Assembly: GCA_025454405.1 (NCBI GenBank) | Contig: JALOON010000049.1 | Span: 1-64,000 of the forward strand | Reading direction: 5' to 3' | From: Oscillatoriaceae cyanobacterium Prado104 | GTDB lineage: Bacteria; Cyanobacteriota; Cyanobacteriia; Cyanobacteriales; Microcoleaceae | DNA length: 64,000 nt | Part shown: in pieces, positions 36,167 through 45,681 of the stretch | Layout: every line of letters begins with the position of its first letter | How positions within the stretch are numbered: the first letter of the stretch is position 1 | Translations under genes and position numbers: made by a program | Notes under the pieces: generated by a model | Seen by the model: the letters and a program-made list of their open reading frames with translations, nothing else | Database searches by the model: none | What the model was told of the DNA's origin: nothing

Positions 36167-36718
36167 CTAATCAGGATACCAAAACATACCCTTAATCCCC
36201 TCCGGATCGGACATAAAACCCAAATTTCGGTAAAAATCCACTACGTGAGGGTCAGCAAATAAGGTAATGTTGCTAATATCTTCATTCCGGAGTTTTTTGA
36301 TCGTGTATTTCATCAGCGCCTTGCCCATGCCTTTACCTTGATAATCGGGATGAACTACCACATCCCAAAGAGTGGCATTAAAAGCGTGGTCTGAAGTCGC
36401 CCTAGCGAAACCAACCAGCCGTCGCTGGCTGCCTCGCGTCTCCCACATCGAGACGACTAAGAAGCTATGCTGAATAGCTTTTTTGACTTTTCGCAGGGGG
36501 CGGCGGGACCAACCCACTGCATTGCATAGTTCTTCGAGTTCGTAAAGGTCAATGTCTCTATCGGTACTGAAAAAGATGCGGGCAGTGCCGCTGGCGGATT
36601 TGCGAAATGTTGGGGACAGCGGATCGCCTGACCCAACAGCCACATCTTCCTCAAATTCCGCTGTTTGGGAAACAGAGGTAGACTCAGAATTGCTAAATAA
36701 GTTTTTCCAAAAACCCAT
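36167..36718 (-). CDS. GNAT acetyltransferase, plastid NSI-like
   Basis: This is a 183-residue acetyltransferase. [13 protein letters not shown] leads a variable 40-residue N-terminus. The GNAT core follows: [56 protein letters not shown] (acetyl-CoA loop) and [14 protein letters not shown] 36718 is chosen over the longer frame to 36865, whose extra part is unlike the family. Plant plastid NSI relatives acetylate lysines and N-termini of photosynthetic proteins; a similar role here is inference. It is related to the protein at 26876-27364. Confidence 0.88.
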   Translation of the reverse strand: MGFWKNLFSNSESTSVSQTAEFEEDVAVGSGDPLSPTFRKSASGTARIFFSTDRDIDLYELEELCNAVGWSRRPLRKVKKAIQHSFLVVSMWETRGSQRRLVGFARATSDHAFNATLWDVVVHPDYQGKGMGKALMKYTIKKLRNEDISNITLFADPHVVDFYRNLGFMSDPEGIKGMFWYPD

Positions 36719-37265
36719 GCAGGCGCGGTTAAGGTAGTAGAAGTTGGACGACCTAGAGAGAACCCGACAATCGCCCTGCCTGCTCCGATCCGAAAATCGA
36801 TTCCGAAAATCGATCGCAGCGACAGAAATTGCGGGCAGCCTCTTGAGGAACAGTTTGCGGTACACTCATCTTACGCTGAAAAGAGGGATTTGTCGTCGAA
36901 CATTGGACCTGCACTCTTTTGATTTGCAGTAAGTTTTTGAGAACTGTTCAACTAGCTAGTACCCGGATAGCCCAGTTTTAAGGTTAAATTTGTGGCGCGA
37001 CGGATCGATGCATTGAAAGCAATAGCTGATTTGAGTACCCTTTTTGAGTGTCCCTCACTGCGCCGAAACTGATGCGTTCGATCGTCCGTACAGCTCGAAT
37101 GGCACAACTGTGAGATTCTAGTTATACGTTCCCAAACAAATCTGACCTCTGCTTTTAGGCCGGCCACGGGTACGCATTCTATCGGATCGTCAAACCGAGA
37201 ATCCCATTGCCATAGGGCATGGGAGTGTCAATAACCAGTAGATCTCCCGCACCTTCCCCTCAATT
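36719..37265. other. Divergent promoter region without a recognised gene
   Basis: The stretch separates the minus-strand GNAT gene from the plus-strand ACT protein gene. Open frames here lack ribosome sites and family resemblance. No strong repeat or hairpin was noticed. Confidence 0.4.
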
Positions 37266-37991
37266 ATGGCTTCGGGTTTAAAACCATCCACACTAGAACT
37301 TCTCAAGCGCTTTAACCGAGCGTTTCCGCAGTTTTACGAGCAATTTGTTAGCAGCGAAATCCAACTGCAAAACCTCAAGTTAGCTTATCAGCTCTACAAG
37401 ACCAGGCAAGCAGTAATCGAAATCCGACCGGAAGGCAACAAAAGCGCCCTGCATTTTGCTTACCGCAATCAATCTTTTCTGCTAAGCGACATTTTTGGAG
37501 TGCTGGCTGCCTACGGACTGACAATTCACAGTCTGAGCCTCTACGGTCAAATTTACCCGCCGATGCTGGTGTTTATCAAGCTGGTGGTATCCCGCGGGGG
37601 CAAGGTACTGACTGATAAAACGGCAGACAATGTTTGCAGGGCAATTCGAGAAGCCTTGGCGGGGCATTTTGAGGTTGAAGAAATGCTGGCGGTGGAGTTT
37701 AATCTGGACGCAGGTTTGGAGGATGTGGCAACTGAATTTTACGTCGATCCGGTTTTCCACTTGCCCGCTTTGCTAATTGAAGCAGACAACCAACCGGGAC
37801 TTTTTTACAAGGTGATGTACGCCATTTGGCAAGAGGATTTGTTAGTGGTGAATGCTAATTTGCTGGTTTGGCGGGGTCGAACTCGCTTGATCCTCTATTT
37901 GCTTGGTCCCAATGAGAGTTTGATTCCAGAGTATCTGGGGCAAAAAATTGCTGAAGGTGTTCGGCAAAGGTTGTTGGGCGAGCGATTTTAA
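37266..37991 (+). CDS. GlnD-like ACT-domain protein
   Basis: This is a 241-residue protein with two ACT-type regulatory domains. The first has FLLSDIFGVLAAYGLTIHSLSLYG. The second has LPALLIEADNQPGLFYKVMYAIWQEDLLVVNANLLVW, close to the C-terminal ACT repeats of the PII uridylyltransferase GlnD. No nucleotidyltransferase or HD domain is present. Relatives are often labelled GlnD-like in cyanobacteria. ACT domains bind small ligands, often amino acids; the ligand and partner here are unknown. Confidence 0.8.
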   Translation: MASGLKPSTLELLKRFNRAFPQFYEQFVSSEIQLQNLKLAYQLYKTRQAVIEIRPEGNKSALHFAYRNQSFLLSDIFGVLAAYGLTIHSLSLYGQIYPPMLVFIKLVVSRGGKVLTDKTADNVCRAIREALAGHFEVEEMLAVEFNLDAGLEDVATEFYVDPVFHLPALLIEADNQPGLFYKVMYAIWQEDLLVVNANLLVWRGRTRLILYLLGPNESLIPEYLGQKIAEGVRQRLLGERF

Positions 37992-37995
37992 TTGT

Positions 37996-38095
37996 GAAGG
38001 AAGAAGGAAGAAGGAAGAGTTTTGAGTTTTGAATTTTGAGTTGTGAGTTAAAGACAGTTCACAATTCAAAACTCAAAACTTAAAACTCAGAACTT
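37996..38095. repeat. Heptamer repeat and AACTCAAAACTC-type repeat, copy 3
   Basis: Three GAAGGAA units (37996-38016) are followed by GTTTTGAGTTTTGAATTTTG, a GTTAAAGACAGTTCAC centre and AACTCAAAACTTAAAACTC. This is a shorter relative of the repeats at 3446-3546 and 34680-34790. Confidence 0.8.
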
Positions 38096-38157
38096 CCCCT
38101 CTCCCCCTCTCCCACTACCCTCTCGATCGATCGCTACTTTCGGGATAGGATATAAAT

Positions 38158-39015
38158 ATGGCAACCATCGATATCCTAGGGGTTCAGCACGCTTGCGATT
38201 TGACGGAAAAGACAGCAACTGCCCCGGTTCTAGTCTTTGTCCACGGCTGGCTGTTAAGCCGCCACTACTGGCAACCTTTGACCGAGCGCTTGGCACCTGA
38301 CTATCGGTGCCTGACTTACGATTTGCGGGGGTTTGGCGATTCGAGGTCCGATCGCGCCTGCTGCGAACCGCTCAATTCCTGCTATACTCCCGCTGCTTAC
38401 GCTCGGGATTTAGAAATTTTATTGGACAAATTAGATATTTCTAACGCTTGGCTGGTGGGACATTCTCTCGGCGGGACGATCGCCCTTTGGGGTGCGAAGC
38501 AGTTGTCCGATCGCGTTAAGGGCGTTGTTTGCATTAATGCCGGCGGTGGCATCTATCTCAAGGAAGAATTCGAGCGGTTTCGATCGGTCGGCAAGCAGTT
38601 AGTCAAGCTGCGCCCCCGCTGGCTGTCTTATTTGCCGTTAATGGATTTTGTATTTGCTCGCGATTCTGTGGCCCGCCCGATCGCCCGCCACTGGGGACGC
38701 CAGCGGTTGGTGGATTTTGTGGCGGCTCACCCGGAAGCGGCTTTGGGCGCTTTGTTGGACTCGACTACGGAAGCAGAAATTCACCTCTTACCGCAAATTG
38801 TCTCCAGACTCAAGCAGCCCGTTTATTTTATCGCTGGCACTAAAGATCAAGTTATGGAGCCGAAATACGTGCTGCATTTGGCAAGCTTTCACTGGATGTT
38901 CCAAGGTTGCGCTCGCAACGTGCTGCAAATCCCAGATTGCGGTCATTTGGCAATGGTGGAACAGCCGGATGCAGTGGCCGATTACTTGCACCAGATTTTG
39001 CAGCAACACGCTTGA
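38158..39015 (+). CDS. Alpha/beta hydrolase
   Basis: This is a 285-residue alpha/beta-hydrolase with a full triad. The oxyanion segment VFVHGWLLSRHYW lies near residue 27. The nucleophile is Ser103 in GHSLGG, the acid is in AGTKDQVM and the His is in CGHLAMVEQPDAV. YDLRGFGDS is typical of the haloperoxidase or esterase branch. No signal peptide is visible. The substrate is unknown. It shares the fold, but not close identity, with the protein at 3571-4377. Confidence 0.9.
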   Translation: MATIDILGVQHACDLTEKTATAPVLVFVHGWLLSRHYWQPLTERLAPDYRCLTYDLRGFGDSRSDRACCEPLNSCYTPAAYARDLEILLDKLDISNAWLVGHSLGGTIALWGAKQLSDRVKGVVCINAGGGIYLKEEFERFRSVGKQLVKLRPRWLSYLPLMDFVFARDSVARPIARHWGRQRLVDFVAAHPEAALGALLDSTTEAEIHLLPQIVSRLKQPVYFIAGTKDQVMEPKYVLHLASFHWMFQGCARNVLQIPDCGHLAMVEQPDAVADYLHQILQQHA

Positions 39016-39442
39016 ATCAGTAGTTAGCTGCCATCGGTTATGAAGTTTCGATCGCTCCCAACCGGAGCAAACGGCGCAAATCTGTTATCGTGAATAGAAT
39101 AACTTTGCCCGATCGCCCGCAAGGCGAGAAACTGTAACCAAATTTATTATCACATCTTGTCATTTCTTCTGTGAAGAATAAGACAATAGTCTGTTGCTTC
39201 TTCAAAATAGACCGCGATTTGAACGCAGAGATTAATTTGTCAAAAACCGTCAGTGAGACGGGGTTAGCCTGCTCCCGTGGTGAGTGCCTCCATGAGCCAG
39301 GACGAAGCAGGAAGTAAGCATCGCATCTACACATGAGTAGATTTGTCTGGTTATGAGTAGTGGTGAATCAGTCTTATGTAACGGCAAGAGGTTCCCCCTT
39401 AACAAGCGGCAACTTAAAATCCAAAATTCTAATTTTGCTTAA
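39016..39442. other. Intergenic region upstream of hrcA
   Basis: No convincing gene is visible. No CIRCE operator (TTAGCACTC...GAGTGCTAA) is found before hrcA. A segment near 39245-39305 (GCCTGCTCCCGTGG...GACGAAGCAGGAAG) weakly recalls IS605-type non-coding ends, which is not enough to call an element. Confidence 0.4.
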
Positions 39443-40531
39443 ATGCCCGTGCGCGTCAATCTCACCGATCGGCAACAACACATTCTTTGGGCAACGGTTC
39501 GCCACTATATTGCTACAGCCGAACCCGTTGGCTCAAAAGCTTTGGTTGACGAATACAACCTCAGCGTCAGCCCAGCTACGATTCGCAATGCGATGGGGTT
39601 TTTAGAAAAAGTAGGATTGCTCTATCAACCCCACACTTCCGCCGGTCGCGTACCCTCTGACTCCGGCTACCGAATTTACGTTGACCAGTTGATTCAGCCG
39701 TCTGACATCCTCGGCAGCAAGGTGGAACAGGTGCTAGACCAGCTTAACTGGTCGGACGGTCGCATGGAGGCTGCACTGCGGGGGGCCTCTCAAATCCTGG
39801 CGGCGATCAGCGGTTATATCGCTTTAATTACCGTACCCCAAACCAATATGGCGAGTTTGCGGCACTTGCAACTGGTGCAGCTAGAACCGGGGCAGGTAAT
39901 GCTGATCGTGGTGACGGATGCCTATGAAACGCAGTCGGTGCTGGTGAAGTTGCCCCAAGAAGCTGAAGGCAAAAAGCAGGATGCGGAAATAGTCGATCGC
40001 GAGTTGCAGATTTTGTCGAATTTTTTGAATTCTAAACTGCGCGGGCGATCTCTCTCGGAACTGTCAACCATCGATTGGAGCGAGCTCGATCGAGACTTTG
40101 AGATCTACGCTGAGTGGATGGGAACGATGCTGGCCGAGATCCGCCAGCGGGTGGAGACTCCCAGCTACACGCGGATTTTGATCGGCGGTTTGGCAGAGGT
40201 GCTGCGTTTGCCGGAGTTTTCTCAGTTGCAGCAAGTTCAAACTCTGGTGCAATTGCTGGAACAGGAACAGGAATTGCTGTGGCCTTTGATTTTTGAATCG
40301 ACTCAGTTGGAAGCGCCTGGGAAGCGGGTTACGGTGCGCATCGGCTCGGAAAATCCCCTGGAACCGATTCAAAGCTGCACCCTGATTTCCTCGACTTACT
40401 GCCGGGGATCTTTGCCAGTCGGGAGTGTTGGGGTTTTGGGACCGACGCGGATGGTCTACGAAAATGCGATCGCGGTGGTGGAAGCGGCGGCGGATTATTT
40501 GTCAGAGGCGATGGGTGGCAAAAAACTTTAA
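39443..40531 (+). CDS. hrcA: Heat-inducible transcription repressor HrcA
   Basis: HrcA binds CIRCE operators and represses groESL/dnaK genes until heat shock. The 362 residues begin with the winged-helix domain: [70 protein letters not shown]. The GAF-like and dimerisation part follows and ends in [20 protein letters not shown]. No groES or dnaK gene is adjacent. The expected autoregulatory CIRCE is not seen upstream. Confidence 0.97.
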   Translation: MPVRVNLTDRQQHILWATVRHYIATAEPVGSKALVDEYNLSVSPATIRNAMGFLEKVGLLYQPHTSAGRVPSDSGYRIYVDQLIQPSDILGSKVEQVLDQLNWSDGRMEAALRGASQILAAISGYIALITVPQTNMASLRHLQLVQLEPGQVMLIVVTDAYETQSVLVKLPQEAEGKKQDAEIVDRELQILSNFLNSKLRGRSLSELSTIDWSELDRDFEIYAEWMGTMLAEIRQRVETPSYTRILIGGLAEVLRLPEFSQLQQVQTLVQLLEQEQELLWPLIFESTQLEAPGKRVTVRIGSENPLEPIQSCTLISSTYCRGSLPVGSVGVLGPTRMVYENAIAVVEAAADYLSEAMGGKKL

Positions 40532-41145
40532 ACAGTTGATAGTTGATAGTTGGGCATGGGGCATGGGGCATGGGGCGCAACGAAGTGGAGGGATGGGGCA
40601 TGGGGTATGGGGCATTCTCCATTTCTCCCCCTCTCCCACTCTCCCCCTCTCCCCCTCCCCCTCTCTCCGGTTCCTGAGAATATTTCTGCTTTTTAGCGCG
40701 ATCGAACTTTTGGATACGATGACAGCAAATGGGATCGCTCGCACATGATTTTCGATCCCTTCCTGAGAAGCTGGGTGGGGCTTTATTCTTGGCAGGTAAA
40801 CGCTAACGCGCGCCGAGTTTGTTTCTTATATGATGTTCGGGTGATTACCTTCACAAAAACCAATCTGATTGCAGTCAACCGACAGGACATGATATTACCT
40901 GTTGCCGAGATCGCTTTCTCCCGAGGTAGGAACCCACAGAATGTCAAAATATTAAGACATTTTGGCAAGTCTGCCAAAAATATATAAAAACGATTAGTGT
41001 TATTATTAAATCTATTTGTCTTTTGGGAATAGTGAGGGTGTATTGCATATAACTTCCAGCAAACTTGGCAAAAATGCCGAGCCGTCCAAGATTTAAGCCT
41101 TGAGTTAAAATCAAAACCAGATTTAGGCAATTTTTTTAGCATTCA
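40532..41145. other. Repeat-bearing spacer between hrcA and metG
   Basis: TAGTTGATAGTTG units follow the hrcA stop. GGGGCATGGGGCATGGGGC-type repeats lie at about 40556-40617, and a CCCCCTCTCCCACTCTCCCC pyrimidine run follows (about 40625-40668). No gene is convincing. The AT-rich last 150 bases presumably contain the metG promoter. Confidence 0.5.
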
Positions 41146-42753
41146 ATGAAATCGACCGATACAACTAAAAATACATTTGCTATAACAACGCCTTTGTATT
41201 ATGTCAACGATCTGCCTCACGTCGGTAGCGCTTACACGACGATAGCTGTTGATGCTGTCGCTCGCTTCCAGCGATTGCGCGGCAAATCAGTCTTGATGGT
41301 TACGGGAACCGACGAACACGGGCAAAAAATTCAGCGCACGGCCGAGAGTTTGGGTCGATCGCCCCAAGCTCACTGCGATTTGGTGGTGCCGGGATTTGAA
41401 AGCCTGTGGCAGCAACTTGACATCAAGTACGATCGATTCATCCGCACGACAGCACGGCGGCACGAGTACATTGTTAAAGAGTTTTTCCAGCGGGCATGGG
41501 ACGCGGGCGACATCTATCTGAGCCGGCAACAGGGCTGGTACTGCGTCTCCTGTGAAGAATTTAAAGAAGAACGGGAATTGCTGCCAAGGAATCGGTGTCC
41601 GATTCACGCGAGTAAAGAAGTTGAGTGGCGCGACGAGGAAAACTATTTTTTCCGCCTGTCGCGGTATCAAGAACAACTGCTCGCTCTCTACGCAGAACGT
41701 CCCGACTTTATCGCCCCGGAAAGCCGGCGCAACGAAGTGCTCAGCTTTGTCAATTCCGGACTGCAAGACTTTTCGATTTCTCGGGTGAACGTCGAGTGGG
41801 GCTTGCCGGTACCGACTGACCCCAACCATACCATTTACGTATGGTTTGATGCTTTGCTGGGATACGTCACAGCTCTGTTAGATCCGGATAGCGACCCCAC
41901 TTTAGAGAATGCTTTATCTAAATGGTGGCCCGTTGACCTGCACGCGATCGGCAAAGATATCCTGCGCTTCCATGCAGTTTACTGGCCGGCAATGCTGATG
42001 TCTGCTGGTTTGCCAGTTCCGGGTCGCATTTTTGCCCACGGTTTTTTGACTAAAGATGGCAAGAAAATGGGCAAAACAGAGGGCAATATTTTAGACCCCG
42101 TAGCATTGGTCAACAAATACGGTCCCGATGCAGTACGTTACTATTTCCTGAAAGAAATAGAGTTCGGACAAGACGGCGATTTTAGCGAAACTCGGTTTAT
42201 CAATATATTGAATGCTGAATTAGCAAACGATTTGGGAAATTTGCTTAACCGCACCTTAAACATGGCTCGCAAATATTGCGGCGGGCGCGTTCCCAATGTT
42301 GCGGTAGAAAACATTTCCGGGGACAACATCCTCAAGGAGATGAGCCGGGATTTGGGCGATCGAGTGGCTGATTTTTACGAAGAATTGGCTTTTAGCAAGG
42401 CTTGCGAAACTGTGCTAACTTTGGTGCGCGCGGGCAATAAATTTATTGACGATCGAGCGCCTTGGAGTTTGTACAAGCAGGGACAACTCGAAAGTGTCGA
42501 ACAAGTGCTATATTCAGTTCTGGAATCTGTTAGACTAGCGTCTTACCTATTAGCGCCGATTATTCCTAACATCAGCAGTGCTATCTATCGGCAGCTCGGT
42601 TTTTCAATTGACTTTAACGATAAGGTTGCAGTTGACAATTTAGGGAATTTTGCAACTCAGTCGGTGTGGGGTGTTTTGCCGGCCCAGCAAGTTCTAGGAG
42701 AAGTTCAGCCAGTTTTTAAGCGGCTCGAACTGTTGGAAACCTTACCGTCCTAA
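41146..42753 (+). CDS. metG: Methionyl-tRNA synthetase
   Basis: This class I aminoacyl-tRNA synthetase charges tRNA-Met. It has 535 residues, the shorter form without the C-terminal EMAP-like dimer domain. The first signature is TPLYYVNDLPHVGSAYTT (HIGH-like HVGS). The second is KDGKKMGKTEGNIL (KMSKS-like), a common cyanobacterial variant. WYCVSCEEF with a later RCPIH forms one zinc knuckle. The anticodon helix bundle (LNRTLNMARKY) follows. Confidence 0.97.
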   Translation: MKSTDTTKNTFAITTPLYYVNDLPHVGSAYTTIAVDAVARFQRLRGKSVLMVTGTDEHGQKIQRTAESLGRSPQAHCDLVVPGFESLWQQLDIKYDRFIRTTARRHEYIVKEFFQRAWDAGDIYLSRQQGWYCVSCEEFKEERELLPRNRCPIHASKEVEWRDEENYFFRLSRYQEQLLALYAERPDFIAPESRRNEVLSFVNSGLQDFSISRVNVEWGLPVPTDPNHTIYVWFDALLGYVTALLDPDSDPTLENALSKWWPVDLHAIGKDILRFHAVYWPAMLMSAGLPVPGRIFAHGFLTKDGKKMGKTEGNILDPVALVNKYGPDAVRYYFLKEIEFGQDGDFSETRFINILNAELANDLGNLLNRTLNMARKYCGGRVPNVAVENISGDNILKEMSRDLGDRVADFYEELAFSKACETVLTLVRAGNKFIDDRAPWSLYKQGQLESVEQVLYSVLESVRLASYLLAPIIPNISSAIYRQLGFSIDFNDKVAVDNLGNFATQSVWGVLPAQQVLGEVQPVFKRLELLETLPS

Positions 42754-42842
42754 GGCTTGCGGGCGCTCGGGTTGCTGTTGCCGATTACCAATTAGCTCTT
42801 ATTTCCTTACCTATCTTTCATAAAAAATGAGGCATAACAATC

Positions 42843-43448
42843 ATGTTGAATAGAATAGAAAGCAACGATCTTTTTACCCCGGAACAGGTTCTGGAAAATC
42901 GGGGTCGGGTGGCAATTTTTATAGACGGTTCTAACCTGTTTTACGCGGCTTTGCAGTTGGGAATTGAAATCGATTACACCAAGTTATTGTGCCGTTTGAC
43001 TGCGGGATCGCGACTTTTACGCTCTTTTTTCTACACGGGAGTCGATCGCACGAATGAAAAACAGCAAGGCTTTTTGCTGTGGATGCGCCGCAACGGCTAT
43101 CGGGTGATTTCTAAGGATTTGGTGCAGTTGCCCGATGGCTCGAAGAAGGCAAATTTAGACGTAGAAATTGCCGTGGATATGATGGCTTTAGTTGGGTCCT
43201 ACGACACGGCGGTTTTGGTCAGCGGTGACGGGGATTTGGCTTATGCGGTGGATGCTGTCAGCTATCGGGGCGTGCGGGTGGAGGTGGTGAGCTTGCGATC
43301 GATGACCAGCGATAGTTTGATTAATGTAGCCGATCGCTATATCGATTTGGAAATGATTAAGGATGACATTCAAAAGACTTCGCGATCGAATTACGCTTAC
43401 CGCCCGCTGTCGGGTTTGAGTTTGATTGACGAACACGAGGACAGATAG
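42843..43448 (+). CDS. LabA-like NYN-domain protein
   Basis: This 201-residue NYN (PIN-like) domain protein has VAIFIDGSNLFYAALQLGI, an LDVEIAVDMMAL Asp cluster and VLVSGDGDLAYAVDAV. These carry the acidic residues of this nuclease fold. It resembles LabA and its paralogue LalA of Synechococcus, where LabA acts in KaiC-dependent circadian feedback. Whether this gene is the orthologue is not certain, so no symbol is given. The start is ATG 42843. Confidence 0.85.
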   Translation: MLNRIESNDLFTPEQVLENRGRVAIFIDGSNLFYAALQLGIEIDYTKLLCRLTAGSRLLRSFFYTGVDRTNEKQQGFLLWMRRNGYRVISKDLVQLPDGSKKANLDVEIAVDMMALVGSYDTAVLVSGDGDLAYAVDAVSYRGVRVEVVSLRSMTSDSLINVADRYIDLEMIKDDIQKTSRSNYAYRPLSGLSLIDEHEDR

Positions 43449-43617
43449 CGATTTGGTAATTGGTAATCGGTAATCGGTAATCGGTTGAAGCATTTAAAAA
43501 TAAGAAGTTAAAAATTTAAATAAAGGATGATACATTTTTAATTTTTGATTGATTGTTTTTAATTACCCAATTACCAATTTGCAATTACAACTCGCAATTA
43601 CCAATTACCAATTACCA

Positions 43618-44814
43618 ATGATTAATTTAAAATCACAAATTACCACTTTTAAATCTCCAAAAGCAGCAATTCTCTTGTTAGGGTTGTTGGTTTTGGGGGT
43701 GGGAGGTTGCGCGGCTGCTGAAAGTCCCCAAAAGAATAAATTAGCTGAAGATATCAAGACAGCTCAAACTTCAAACAGCACTTTAACACTGAATAAAGTA
43801 ACTCTCGAACAGGCAAACGAAAAAGGAGAAACTTTCTGGAAAGTCAACTCGCAAAATGCTATTTACAGCAAAGATAAAAAGACAGTTAACGTTCAGAAAC
43901 CAACGGGAAAATTGTTTCAAGACGGGAAGGAAATTTATGACGTTCAAGCGGAAAGTGGAGAGGTATTTCAGGAAGGAAACCAGGTATTTTTGAAGGGAAA
44001 TATCGTCGCTACTGACCTCAAACATGGAGTTGTGCTGCGGGGGAACGAATTGGAATGGCGGCCGAAAGAAGATGTTTTAGTGGTGCGCAATAATTTGACG
44101 GGAGAACACAAACAGGTAACGGCTGCTGCTAAAGAAGCGCGGGTTTTTACTCGGGCGAAGAGGATGGAGTTTTTCGGTTCTGTAGTGGCGAATTTGAAAG
44201 ACCCGATCGTCCAATTGCGCACCGAACATTTAGTATGGTTTGTGGAACAGCAAAAGGTGAGTACCGACAAACCGACTGAGGTCGATCGATACAAAGATAA
44301 AATAGTTACCGATCGGGGTTTTGCAGATAAAGTAGATGTGGATTTGAAAACGAAGATTGCGACGCTGACTCAAAACGCTCAGTTGATGCCTGCCGATCCG
44401 CCGCTGCAAATTGAAAGCAGTTTGATGAGTTGGAATTTTCCAGCGCAAAGCGTAGTTTCTCCCGGCCCTGTGAAGGTTTTTCACCGGGTGGAAAAGGTGA
44501 CGATGAGCGGGGATTCTGGTAAGGGAGATTTAGATAAAAAAGTTTTTCATTTGATGGGAAATGTGGTAGGAATCGGGCAAAAACGTCAGGCTCAATTGAA
44601 TACCGATCGAGTAACTTGGTATTTAACCAATCAGACTTTTGATGCGGAAGGAAATGTGGTTTACCGGCAATTAAATCCGGTGTTTAATTTGACCGGACCG
44701 CGGGCAGCGGGACAGCTTAAGGATGAAACTGTCATTGTGAAAGGTGATGGCGGAGGCGGGCAAGTCGTGACGGAAATTGTGCCGGCAGAACACGAGAAAA
44801 CCTTGGGAAATTAG
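43618..44814 (+). CDS. LptC-like lipoprotein, LPS export
   Basis: This 398-residue protein starts with a lipoprotein signal (AAILLLGLLVLGVGGC), with a lipobox at LGVGGC. The rest is repeated beta-strand sequence of the LptC/LptA/OstA kind, such as VQAESGEVFQEGNQVFLKG, VLRGNELEWRPKEDVLVV, AKRMEFFGSVVANL and KVFHLMGNVVGIG. LptC bridges the LptBFG transporter and LptA in moving lipopolysaccharide to the outer membrane. At about 400 residues it is twice the E. coli length, as is usual in cyanobacteria. ATG 43618 is chosen because it starts just before the signal; the repeat ATTACCAATTACC lies immediately upstream. Confidence 0.85.
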   Translation: MINLKSQITTFKSPKAAILLLGLLVLGVGGCAAAESPQKNKLAEDIKTAQTSNSTLTLNKVTLEQANEKGETFWKVNSQNAIYSKDKKTVNVQKPTGKLFQDGKEIYDVQAESGEVFQEGNQVFLKGNIVATDLKHGVVLRGNELEWRPKEDVLVVRNNLTGEHKQVTAAAKEARVFTRAKRMEFFGSVVANLKDPIVQLRTEHLVWFVEQQKVSTDKPTEVDRYKDKIVTDRGFADKVDVDLKTKIATLTQNAQLMPADPPLQIESSLMSWNFPAQSVVSPGPVKVFHRVEKVTMSGDSGKGDLDKKVFHLMGNVVGIGQKRQAQLNTDRVTWYLTNQTFDAEGNVVYRQLNPVFNLTGPRAAGQLKDETVIVKGDGGGGQVVTEIVPAEHEKTLGN

Positions 44815-44846
44815 GCCTTGAGTATTCGATCGCGCCAGGTGGGGGA

Positions 44847-44912
44847 GGGCGTACTATTTGGACAGAAAATCTGCAAGTTTTCGGCATAAATTGTCGCCCA
44901 AATAGTACGCCC
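44847..44912. repeat. Inverted repeat after the LptC-like gene
   Basis: GGGCGTACTATTTGG (44847-44861) pairs with CCAAATAGTACGCCC (44898-44912) across 36 bases. A GCCCCTACAT end makes it a member of the cyanobacterial dispersed repeat type. It lies between convergent genes. Confidence 0.75.
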
Positions 44913-44998
44913 CTACATCAGATCGAACAGCTTGAAATTCTTTTTAGCAGATGCCTAATATAAGTTCCAAACTACTCGATCGCTCCTAACAGTTTAGG

Positions 44999-45337
44999 CT
45001 ACTGTTTGGATTTTTTCTGCTGTTTATCTTCTGTCGCGCGCTGGCGGCGGATCAACACGCTAATCGCTTGCTTGGGATCGGCCCCGCGCTGTACGGGACT
45101 CCAATCATCCACCTCGGCGAATCCCAGTCGGTACAGCGTGAAAATGGTTTTTTTCACCGCAGCAAGCGGACCTGTGATGCTGATGCACACGATATCTTGT
45201 TCTTTTTTACCCGACGGATTGCGCTTGGGAATATTGGCAAAGGTGACGTTTTCCTCGGGCGCTAATTCTTCAGGGGTGTTTCCCTCAGATGCGACTTCTT
45301 CTGTTGTGTTTTCGCCGGGCGCTAATTCTTCAGTCAT
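44999..45337 (-). CDS. Conserved hypothetical protein with acidic repeat N-terminus
   Basis: This is a 112-residue protein. The first 35 residues contain three acidic repeats (EELAPGEN, EEVASEGN, EELAPEEN), followed by NIPKRNPSGKKEQDIV. A compact domain then runs CISITGPLAAVKKTIFTLYRLGFAEVDDW and ends in AISVLIRRQR plus a Lys/Gln tail. The domain could be a ferredoxin-like alpha/beta fold. I do not recognise a characterised family. GGAGAA seven bases upstream supports ATG 45337. Its leader contains a run of strong hairpins. Confidence 0.7.
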   Translation of the reverse strand: MTEELAPGENTTEEVASEGNTPEELAPEENVTFANIPKRNPSGKKEQDIVCISITGPLAAVKKTIFTLYRLGFAEVDDWSPVQRGADPKQAISVLIRRQRATEDKQQKKSKQ

Positions 45338-45339
45338 GT

Positions 45340-45600
45340 GATTTTCTCCGTTGATTTTGGGCTTTTTAGGAAAGCCCAAAAACCCAGCCGCCCCGCAAGT
45401 GCAGCGCAGAGCAGGGCGGCCTTGGAGAATGTTAAGATACTCCGTTAGGCCTCCTTACTGGTACCTTCAGCTAGGGGGTTAGCTGTCTGTTGCTGTTGGT
45501 CGCAGCAACGGGCAGTGACTGGATTTTTGGACGGTGGTGGGTTGCTGCTGCTTGGTGCAGAGCAACCTCTAATTTCACAGGGTAGCGGCTCGGGGGGACC
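45340..45600 (-). promoter_or_regulatory. Structured leader upstream of the small gene
   Basis: On the transcript strand several hairpins precede the gene. There is a perfect 10-bp stem (TTTGGGCTTT with AAAGCCCAAA, 45356-45365/45371-45380) next to the ribosome site. A GC-rich stem lies near 45388-45419 (CCGCC with GGGCGG). Two GTTGCTG/CAGCAAC-type stems lie at 45489-45509 and 45539-45567. The density of stems suggests an RNA element (regulatory leader or small RNA), but no known riboswitch was recognised. Confidence 0.4.
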
Positions 45601-45681
45601 TGCGTCAATATCTTTGGGATTTTTGATTTGAGATTGGGGATTTGGGACGGGCGATCGAATTTTCTGAGTAGAGTGGGTTTG

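Noticed and set aside
36952..37167. 71-codon minus-strand open frame
   Set aside because: No ribosome site or family resemblance; it lies in a divergent promoter region.
39016..39442. Search for a CIRCE operator before hrcA
   Set aside because: No TTAGCACTC/GAGTGCTAA inverted repeat is seen.
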